From: Micavibrio aeruginosavorus
GTDB taxonomy: Bacteria > Pseudomonadota > Alphaproteobacteria > Micavibrionales > Micavibrionaceae
Direction: 5' to 3'
Assembly (NCBI GenBank): GCA_003240795.1
Contig: QFNK01000151.1
Location: forward strand, 1-5,219
DNA: 5,219 nt
This document shows, piece by piece, positions 1 to 4,841 of the stretch. Position 1 is the first letter of the stretch, and each line of letters starts with the position of its first letter. The notes below the pieces were generated by a model, which was given only the letters and a program-made list of their open reading frames with translations, was not told where the DNA came from and did no database searches. The position numbers and the translations under genes are program-made.

Positions 1-1
1 A

Positions 2-541
2 TGGATCGATGCGGAAAACGCGCTGATCGCCAAGCTGTCCGCGAAGGATCAGGAAAGCTTTTTCATCATGCGTAACAAGCATTCGATCATCCGCGCGGTC
101 GAGGTTGTGGAGCGCGATGTCGGCGCGGCGGTCAAATCCTGCGGCAAGGCAAATCCTGATATGAAGGACAAGATGACGTCGCGTTTCGACCAATGGAAGG
201 ATGCGGTCAATCCTATCCTCGACACGGCGCGCAAATCGCTGGAGCGTGAAATCAACGAGCAGAAAATCGTCGATGTCGGCGCGGCCAAGAACGTCTTGAA
301 GCTCAACGATGCCGCCTATAAGGACGGCGAAAAGAATATGAAGAAAGTGCCTATTTCCACCAAGGAAGCGTGTGAAGGCCTTCTCGCCAGCATGAACCGC
401 ACCGAAGACGACATGGTGACGCTCCTCCAGCAGACGCTTCTTCCCGAAAGCGTGATCCGCAAGCGCAGCGACGATGCGGACAAGGCAGAGGGCAAGAAAA
501 AAGAATCCGCAAAGCCTGATGAAAAGAAAAAGGCCGAGTAG
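2..541 (+). CDS. Hypothetical protein, 3' part (5' end outside window)
   Basis: The frame is open from the first full codon at position 2 to a TAG at 539-541, giving 179 visible residues. The first in-frame ATG (68) is internal: the upstream codons, reading WIDAENALIAKLSAKDQ, look like normal coding sequence, so the true start probably lies left of the window. The visible part is highly charged and looks largely helical. It has no membrane segment and only two cysteines (visible residues 47 and 124). The last 25 or so residues are a low-complexity Lys/Glu/Asp/Ser tail, probably disordered. I recognise no family or catalytic motif. A signal peptide could exist in the missing N-terminus, but this cannot be judged. 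The glycosyltransferase starts nine bases after the stop on the same strand, so the two are likely co-transcribed. That adjacency is the only functional clue. Coding status is fairly certain; function is unknown. Confidence 0.8.
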   Translation, partial: WIDAENALIAKLSAKDQESFFIMRNKHSIIRAVEVVERDVGAAVKSCGKANPDMKDKMTSRFDQWKDAVNPILDTARKSLEREINEQKIVDVGAAKNVLKLNDAAYKDGEKNMKKVPISTKEACEGLLASMNRTEDDMVTLLQQTLLPESVIRKRSDDADKAEGKKKESAKPDEKKKAE

Positions 542-550
542 CATCCCGTC

Positions 551-1612
551 ATGAAAATCCTGCAAGTCATGGCCGGCGGCGAGCATGGCGGAGCCGAGAC
601 GGCGTATGTCGACATCACCATTGCCATGCATGACGCCGGTTTCGAGGTCGAGGCCGTGACACGTCCCAACGACGTGCGCGTTCCCGCATTGGAAAAGGCG
701 GGCATCAAGGTACATACATTGCCGTTCGGCGGGCCTGTCGATGTGTTCACGACATGGAAGCTTTCCCGCATCATCAAGAAGTTCGAGCCGAGCATCGTGC
801 AGACATGGATGACGCGCGCGACGCAGAAAACGCTGAACTGGAACGCCCTGAAGACGCCGAAACCTTATCTGGTCGTTGCGCGTCTTGGCGGGTACTACAA
901 GATCAAGAATTTTTCCTCCGCCGATTATTTCGTCGCGAACACGCCGGAATTGAAACAGCACATCATGAACGGCGGCATCGCGGAAGACCGCATACGCATG
1001 ATCACGAATTTCGCGCCGCGCGAAGTTGCCGATACGGTTGTTGAAAAATCCGATCTGGATACGCCATCGAGCGCGCCCGTGCTGCTCGCGCTTGGGCGGC
1101 TTCACAAGAACAAGGCGCATGACATCCTTATCCGCGCGGCCGCGTTGCTGCCCGGCGTGTATGTCTGGATCGCGGGTGAGGGGGAAGACCGCGCGGCGCT
1201 TGAAAAACTTGCCGCCGACCTCGGAGTTTCAGAGCGCGTCAAATTCCTCGGATGGCGCACCGACCGCGCCGCGTTGATGCAGGCGTGCGATATCTGCGTC
1301 TTTGTCTCCCGCGTGGAGCCGTTTGGAAATGTCTATGTGCAGGCGTGGCAGTCCCGCGTTCCCGTGATCGTTTCTGATGCCAGCGGCATGAAGCAATTCT
1401 GCCGCCCGGACGAGGACTGCGTGATGGTGCCGGTCGAAAATCCCGAGGCGACCGCATCCGCCGTGCGCCGCGTTCTGGCGGATACGGCGCTGGCGGAGAT
1501 TATTGTCACCAACGGTTACCGCCGTTTCGAGGAAGAATTCACGAAAGAACGCTGCGTCGCCGCCTACAACGATTATTACATCGAAATCCTTACGCGCGAG
1601 GGGATTCTGTAG
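551..1612 (+). CDS. GT-B fold glycosyltransferase, GT4-like (group 1)
   Basis: The 353-residue product is full length for a GT4-type retaining glycosyltransferase, which moves a sugar from a nucleotide-sugar donor to an acceptor, usually in cell-surface polysaccharide or lipid glycan assembly. The N-terminal Rossmann domain (about 1-165) opens with a beta strand and the glycine-rich GGAE motif (13-16). The C-terminal donor-binding domain begins near 177 and holds LGRLHKNK (R183 and K188 at the usual donor-phosphate positions), AGEGED (208-213), VKFLGW (230-235) and EPFGN (256-260). The family's E-x7-E motif appears here as E256-x7-Q264: the second glutamate is glutamine. No signal peptide or membrane helix is seen, so the enzyme is probably cytoplasmic or peripheral at the inner membrane. 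The start at 551 puts the first beta strand at the N-terminus, as expected, but has no clear Shine-Dalgarno. It probably shares a transcript with the gene nine bases upstream. Donor and acceptor cannot be read from sequence. The family call is firm; the substrate is unknown. Confidence 0.93.
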   Translation: MKILQVMAGGEHGGAETAYVDITIAMHDAGFEVEAVTRPNDVRVPALEKAGIKVHTLPFGGPVDVFTTWKLSRIIKKFEPSIVQTWMTRATQKTLNWNALKTPKPYLVVARLGGYYKIKNFSSADYFVANTPELKQHIMNGGIAEDRIRMITNFAPREVADTVVEKSDLDTPSSAPVLLALGRLHKNKAHDILIRAAALLPGVYVWIAGEGEDRAALEKLAADLGVSERVKFLGWRTDRAALMQACDICVFVSRVEPFGNVYVQAWQSRVPVIVSDASGMKQFCRPDEDCVMVPVENPEATASAVRRVLADTALAEIIVTNGYRRFEEEFTKERCVAAYNDYYIEILTREGIL

Positions 1613-2600
1613 CGCAGGCCTTTGGCGCGCTGTGCAGCGCGTGGAGTTGTTTTACCATCAGATAAAGCAAAACCATCGCCCCCGCCTGATGCAGGGCGGC
1701 AAGGGGGATCGATACCTGCGACATCACCGTCGCGATGCCCAGCCCGACCTGAATGAAAATCATGCCCATCAGGTGCGGGTTTTTCATTCGCATGGCGAAG
1801 GTCAGCACGGCGGCAAGCGCGGCAATCGCGATCCAGCGGTGGAAGAACTGCACCGCGCCCGGGTCGTGCAGCACGGCGGACAGGCCGGTGACTTCCGGCG
1901 GTATCCAGTGGGCGTCCATCTTCGGCCATGTGTTGTAGAGCATCCCGCCATCGAGACCCGCGGTAAACGCGCCCCATGTGATGGTGATGGCCAGCAGGGC
2001 GAAAGCGATCCAGCCGTGGCGTTTCTGGCAGAAGGTGCCGCCCGCGTTCTTGTGCGCCCTGAAATCAAACGCCACCCACAGCGTCACGCAGAAGATCAGC
2101 ATGGCGAGGAGCAGATGGGCGGCCAGGCGGAAATGGCTGACGTCCGGACGGTCAACGAGGCCGCTTGCGACCATGTACCATCCCATCACGCCCTGTGCCC
2201 CGCCGAGGGCAAGTATGCCCAGGAGTTTGGGTTTGTACCCGTGCGGGATCTGCCCCTTTACCCAGAACCAGAGGAGCGGCAGGGCAAAGGCAAGCCCGAT
2301 CAGCCGTCCCCACAGGCGGTGAAACCATTCCCAGAAAAAGATCTCCTTGAAATCGGCCATGCCCATCCAGCTGTTCTTTTGGATGAATTCGGGGGTTTGT
2401 TTGTAGAGGCCGAAGACGCGCTCCCACTCCGCGTCCGAAAGGGGCGGGATTGCGCCGATCAGGGGCTTCCATTCCACCATCGACAAGCCGGATTCCGTCA
2501 GGCGCGTGATCGCGCCGATAACGGCCATGGCGAAGACCATGGCGGCGGTAAAGAAAAGCCAGTTGCGAATGTTTTTATGGGGCATTGTTGACAAATCCAT
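1590..2600 (-). CDS. ctaA: Heme A synthase, COX15/CtaA type 2
   Basis: This 336-residue multi-pass inner-membrane protein oxidises the C8 methyl group of heme O to a formyl group, giving heme A for aa3-type cytochrome c oxidase. About eight hydrophobic helices are visible (roughly 13-31, 96-114, 125-143, 157-176, 196-213, 251-269, 277-293, 300-318). Family signatures are TRLTESGLS (32-40), WKPLIGAIPPLSDAEW (44-59), EWFHR (91-95) and the later histidines H162, H254 (FFHRW) and H304 (LHQAG). With H94 these match the four haem-ligand histidines of the family. The Cys pair of Bacillus-type enzymes between helices 1 and 2 is absent, consistent with the proteobacterial/mitochondrial type 2 form. 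The start could be the ATG at 2600 or Met6 at 2585; neither has a good ribosome site. It is divergent from the ferredoxin-NADP+ reductase across 24 bp and overlaps the glycosyltransferase tail-to-tail by 23 bp. No heme O synthase (ctaB) or oxidase subunit gene is in view. Identification is secure. Confidence 0.96.
   Translation of the reverse strand: MDLSTMPHKNIRNWLFFTAAMVFAMAVIGAITRLTESGLSMVEWKPLIGAIPPLSDAEWERVFGLYKQTPEFIQKNSWMGMADFKEIFFWEWFHRLWGRLIGLAFALPLLWFWVKGQIPHGYKPKLLGILALGGAQGVMGWYMVASGLVDRPDVSHFRLAAHLLLAMLIFCVTLWVAFDFRAHKNAGGTFCQKRHGWIAFALLAITITWGAFTAGLDGGMLYNTWPKMDAHWIPPEVTGLSAVLHDPGAVQFFHRWIAIAALAAVLTFAMRMKNPHLMGMIFIQVGLGIATVMSQVSIPLAALHQAGAMVLLYLMVKQLHALHSAPKACATESPRA
1626..1653 (+). 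terminator. Possible intrinsic terminator of the glycosyltransferase transcript
   Basis: A perfect inverted repeat, CGCGCTG (1626-1632) and CAGCGCG (1635-1641), can form a six-pair GC-rich stem with a GUGC tetraloop. It begins 14 bases after the glycosyltransferase stop. A T-rich run, TTGTTTT (1647-1653), follows about five bases after the stem. That gap and the G interruption make it weaker than a textbook terminator. The T-run is on the side expected for plus-strand transcription; on the minus strand the stem is followed by no U-tract. The element lies wholly inside the 3' coding end of ctaA, so the repeat could also be a coincidence of GC-rich coding sequence. Confidence 0.4.
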
Positions 2601-2619
2601 GATGGATGAGATTTATAAC
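2588..2619 (+). promoter_or_regulatory. Putative sigma70-type promoter for the reductase operon
   Basis: A perfect TTGACA lies at 2588-2593 and a TATAAC at 2614-2619. The 20-base spacer is longer than the usual 16-18. A 17-base spacing gives only the poorer ATTTAT (2611-2616). With the TATAAC box, transcription would start at about 2625-2626, which is the reductase ATG itself, so the mRNA could be leaderless. The -35 box lies inside the first codons of the oppositely oriented ctaA. The assignment rests on motif match and position only. Confidence 0.4.
2595..2607. promoter_or_regulatory. Dyad ATCCAT-g-ATGGAT, possible operator
   Basis: This is a perfect inverted repeat with six-base arms and a one-base centre. 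It lies between the proposed -35 and -10 boxes of the reductase promoter and covers the upstream ctaA start codon (2598-2600, minus strand). A regulator bound here could affect both divergent genes. A repeat this short is expected about once by chance in a window of this size; its location is the only reason to list it. Confidence 0.25.
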
Positions 2620-2627
2620 GCATTATG
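2612..2627 (-). promoter_or_regulatory. Possible -10 elements for ctaA
   Basis: Read on the minus strand, the divergent gap offers CATAAT (2627-2622) and TATAAA (2617-2612), each close to the TATAAT consensus. They would place the ctaA transcript start near 2615 or 2605, giving a leader of 15 bases or fewer before the ATG at 2600. No convincing -35 box precedes either; the nearest is TTGTCT (2638-2633), 15 bases from TATAAA. The call is weak but fits the need for a minus-strand promoter in this very short gap. Confidence 0.3.
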
Positions 2628-3677
2628 AGCGAAGACAAGGCCGGACGGCACACGACAGACGTTATCATTATCGGCGCGGGCCCCGTGGGGCTGTTTGCGG
2701 TGTTCGAGCTTGGGCTTTTGGACATGAAATGCCATTTGGTGGACATTCTGGACAAGCCGGGCGGCCAATGCGCGGAGCTGTATCCCGAAAAGCCGATTTA
2801 CGATATTCCGGCCTGGCCCGTGATTACGGGGCAGGACCTGACCGACCGCCTGCTGGAGCAGATCGCGCCGTTCAATCCGACCTTTCATTTCGGCCAGATG
2901 GCGGAAAAACTGACCAAGCTTGAGAACGGCAACTGGGAGCTGACGACCAGTGAAGGCACCCTGCTCGAAGCGCCTGTTATTGTCATTGCCGCAGGGGGCG
3001 GATCATTCGTCCCGAAGAAGCCATCATTGCCAGGCCTGGACGAGCATGAAGGCAAGAGCGTCTTTTACGCCGTGCGCAAAATGGAACAATTCCGCGGCAA
3101 AAACATCCTGATCGCCGGCGGCGGGGATTCCGCGCTCGACTGGGCGCTCAATCTGCACCCGCTGGCCGAAAGCGTCTCCCTGATCCACCGCCGCGACGAT
3201 TTCCGCGCCGCGCCGGATTCCGTGAACAAGATGCGCGAACTTGTCGGCACCGGTAAAATGAAACTGCACATCGCCGACCTGAAAGGCGTTCATGCGCAGG
3301 ACGGCATTCTTGCCGGCCTTATCGCGCACAACAAGGAAATCGGTGAGCACATCATTCCCGCCGACACGCTGCTGGCGTTTTACGGCCTGACCATGAAGCT
3401 CGGCCCGATTGCGGAGTTCGGTTTGAACCTCCACGAAAACCTGATCCCCGTGGATACTGAAAAATTCGAAACCCAGACCCCGGGCATTTTCTCCATCGGC
3501 GATATCAACTGGTACCCCGGCAAGTTGAAACTGATCCTCTCCGGCTTCCACGAGGCGGCCCTGATGGCGCAGCAGGCGTTCCGGTACGTCTATCCGGAAA
3601 AGAAGCTTCGGTTCCAGTATACGACCTCGTCTTCCGCGCTTCAGGAAAAGCTTGGCGTGAACGACAAAGCCGCTTAA
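2625..3677 (+). CDS. Ferredoxin-NADP+ reductase, type 2 (thioredoxin reductase-like)
   Basis: This 350-residue soluble flavoprotein should move electrons between NADPH and ferredoxin through FAD. FAD-binding signatures are GAGPVG (17-22), PGGQC (45-49) and the C-terminal GIFSIGD (287-293). The NADPH site is GGGDSA (165-170), followed by HRRDDFRA (188-195), whose arginines fit recognition of the 2'-phosphate. The CxxC redox pair of true thioredoxin reductases is absent. The late block around INWYPGKLKLILSGFHEA (294-311) and the C-terminal QYTTSS and LQEKLGV are typical of the YumC-like ferredoxin reductase family, so thioredoxin reductase is unlikely. The start at 2625 is well fixed: an in-frame TAA at 2616-2618 lies only two codons upstream, and the FAD motif begins at residue 17. 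There is no Shine-Dalgarno at a usable distance; GGATGAG ends 14 bases before the ATG. It leads an operon with a membrane protein 12 bases downstream and a [2Fe-2S] ferredoxin, its probable partner. Confidence 0.95.
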   Translation: MSEDKAGRHTTDVIIIGAGPVGLFAVFELGLLDMKCHLVDILDKPGGQCAELYPEKPIYDIPAWPVITGQDLTDRLLEQIAPFNPTFHFGQMAEKLTKLENGNWELTTSEGTLLEAPVIVIAAGGGSFVPKKPSLPGLDEHEGKSVFYAVRKMEQFRGKNILIAGGGDSALDWALNLHPLAESVSLIHRRDDFRAAPDSVNKMRELVGTGKMKLHIADLKGVHAQDGILAGLIAHNKEIGEHIIPADTLLAFYGLTMKLGPIAEFGLNLHENLIPVDTEKFETQTPGIFSIGDINWYPGKLKLILSGFHEAALMAQQAFRYVYPEKKLRFQYTTSSSALQEKLGVNDKAA

Positions 3678-3689
3678 ACTCTGCCCCGC

Positions 3690-4487
3690 ATGGCCAAATT
3701 CGATATTATCTCCGCCGCCGGGCGCGCCTATCAGACGAGCTGGAGCGAGCGGCGTTACCTGCTCCGGCTTGCGGCCTTTCCGTTCCTGATCAAGCTTGTC
3801 TGCCTTGTGCTTGCGGGCGCGCTTGCCGGTGACGGCAATCTCCTGCGCTTTTACCTCATCATGGTTCCGGCCTATCTCGCCGAGGGGTGGATGCTGTCGC
3901 ATTACGTGCGGTTCCTGACGCTGGGGCAGCGCTGGCCGTTCCGCCCGTCCGGTGACATGGACGCCGATATGGAGCAGTTCGCGGGGCGCCTGCGCGGTGT
4001 TCTGAGCGGCATGATCGTCTATACGCTGATCAACATGGGTATTGGTCTTTTCACGGCTGTGGCGGCCTATTACCTCGCCCCTTACATGCCGTCCGCGGCG
4101 AATGAGGAAATAGCGGAGGTGCCCGCCGGCATCGCGCTCTTCTCCCTGCTGTCCATCGTGTTTCTTTTCTGGGGCATTCGTTTGCTCTGGCTTTATGTGC
4201 CGTTCGCGATGAATCAGGGCGCGCGGGGTTATTTGCACACGCTGCGCGGTTTTAATACGTCCGTTTACATGATCGGCCTCTGGCTTGCCTGCCTGTTGCC
4301 GTTCTTTATGGTTCTTCAGCTCGCGGCCGCGCTGTTCGCCGCGCCGGTGGCCGCTGCCTTTGGCGCCGATGCCGGAAACTTCGTCATTCTGTTTCTGACC
4401 GTGATCACGGCGACTCTGAAAGGCCTTGTCGTGACGGCGGGCATCACTTATGCGTTGAATGAAATTTTTACGGGTAAGCGTTCATGA
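3690..4487 (+). CDS. Predicted six-helix inner-membrane protein of unknown function
   Basis: The 265-residue product has about six hydrophobic segments, near 24-46, 51-72, 103-130, 146-170, 192-222 and 231-256. A charged loop of roughly 30 residues (79-102) separates helices 2 and 3, and an acidic loop (134-145) separates helices 3 and 4. It has two cysteines, C38 and C201, and three histidines (H71, H183 and none elsewhere paired to form an obvious metal or haem site). I recognise no transporter or enzyme signature. The start lies 12 bases after the reductase stop with no ribosome site, which suggests translational coupling. Its 3' end overlaps the ferredoxin start by four bases (ATGA). Its position between a reductase and a ferredoxin suggests a role linked to that redox pair at the membrane, but this is inference from gene order alone. 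The coding call is strong because of its length, its fit between neighbours and its coherent hydrophobic pattern. Confidence 0.85.
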   Translation: MAKFDIISAAGRAYQTSWSERRYLLRLAAFPFLIKLVCLVLAGALAGDGNLLRFYLIMVPAYLAEGWMLSHYVRFLTLGQRWPFRPSGDMDADMEQFAGRLRGVLSGMIVYTLINMGIGLFTAVAAYYLAPYMPSAANEEIAEVPAGIALFSLLSIVFLFWGIRLLWLYVPFAMNQGARGYLHTLRGFNTSVYMIGLWLACLLPFFMVLQLAAALFAAPVAAAFGADAGNFVILFLTVITATLKGLVVTAGITYALNEIFTGKRS

Positions 4488-4801
4488 AAATCATCGTGAC
4501 AGATCAGGACGGCGCCGTTCACGAGCTGGAAGCCATCGAAGGCTGGCGCGTGATGGAAATCATCAAGGATCACGGCCTGCCCATCAAGGCGGAGTGCGGC
4601 GGATGTTGCGCCTGTGGGACTTGCCACGTCTATGTGGACGATGAGTGGGTGGACAAACTCTATCCCATGCGTGATGACGAGCAGGACGCCCTGGACACGG
4701 CGTTCGACGTCACCGACCGTTCCCGCCTGTCATGCCAGATCATTATGAGCGAAGAGCTTGACGGGCTGAAAGTCACGCTGGCGCCGGGGTCGGAATTGTA
4801 A
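4484..4801 (+). CDS. [2Fe-2S] ferredoxin, adrenodoxin type
   Basis: This 105-residue small soluble electron carrier ligates one [2Fe-2S] cluster. The ligands are C38, C44, C47 and C84, with the exact C-x5-C-x2-C-x36-C spacing of adrenodoxin-family ferredoxins. Supporting motifs are ECGGCCACGTCHVYV (37-51), the acidic stretch around 62-72 used by this family to dock partners, SRLSCQI (80-86) and LDGLKVTLAP (92-101). C41 and C42 are extra, non-ligand cysteines; C42 is common in bacterial members, C41 less so. The ATG overlaps the stop of the membrane-protein gene as ATGA, which indicates coupled translation. The reductase two genes upstream is its likely electron donor. Possible acceptors are heme A synthase, iron-sulfur assembly or a P450. 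No isc genes or P450 gene are in this window, while ctaA is divergent next door. Family assignment is firm; the physiological partner is inferred. Confidence 0.96.
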   Translation: MKIIVTDQDGAVHELEAIEGWRVMEIIKDHGLPIKAECGGCCACGTCHVYVDDEWVDKLYPMRDDEQDALDTAFDVTDRSRLSCQIIMSEELDGLKVTLAPGSEL

Positions 4802-4806
4802 TTTAA

Positions 4807-4835
4807 TTGACATAATTTTCCAGTTTCTTTAAAAA
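4807..4835 (+). promoter_or_regulatory. Putative sigma70-type promoter for the last gene
   Basis: A perfect TTGACA (4807-4812) is followed after 17 bases by TAAAAA (4830-4835), a 4-of-6 match to the -10 consensus, in an AT-rich gap. The predicted transcription start is about 4842, the A of the next gene's ATG, so this transcript too could be leaderless. No hairpin-type terminator for the upstream operon is seen in the 40-base gap. Confidence 0.45.
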
Positions 4836-4841
4836 TGCATC

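Noticed and set aside
68..541. Treating ATG 68 as the true start of the first gene
   Set aside because: The same frame is open and protein-like from position 2, and no ribosome site precedes 68, so the gene more likely begins upstream of the window.
1503..2591. Long plus-strand open frame (362 codons) antisense to ctaA
   Set aside because: It is an antisense shadow created by GC-rich third positions. Its translation is rich in His, Arg, Gln and Gly with no family signature, while the minus strand encodes an unmistakable CtaA.
2625..3677. Calling the flavoprotein a thioredoxin reductase
   Set aside because: It lacks the CxxC redox pair and carries the C-terminal signatures of type 2 ferredoxin-NADP+ reductases.
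3024..4238. Long minus-strand open frame (404 codons) across the reductase and membrane-protein genes
   Set aside because: It spans two well-supported genes on the other strand and the gap between them. The translation is charged, low in structure and has no motif, which is typical of a GC-rich antisense shadow.
4741..4755. Exact 15-base match between 4741-4755 (in the ferredoxin gene) and 2621-2635 (at the reductase start), CATTATGAGCGAAGA
   Set aside because: A 15-base match is slightly unlikely by chance in this length. However, the second copy sits inside a conserved ferredoxin coding stretch (IMSEE) with no boundary or second feature, so coincidence is the simplest view.
4794..4821. GGAATT...AATTTTCC as a terminator after the ferredoxin gene
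   Set aside because: The arms do not pair well, the stem would be AT-rich and no proper U-tract follows it. The stretch overlaps the promoter-like TTGACA instead.
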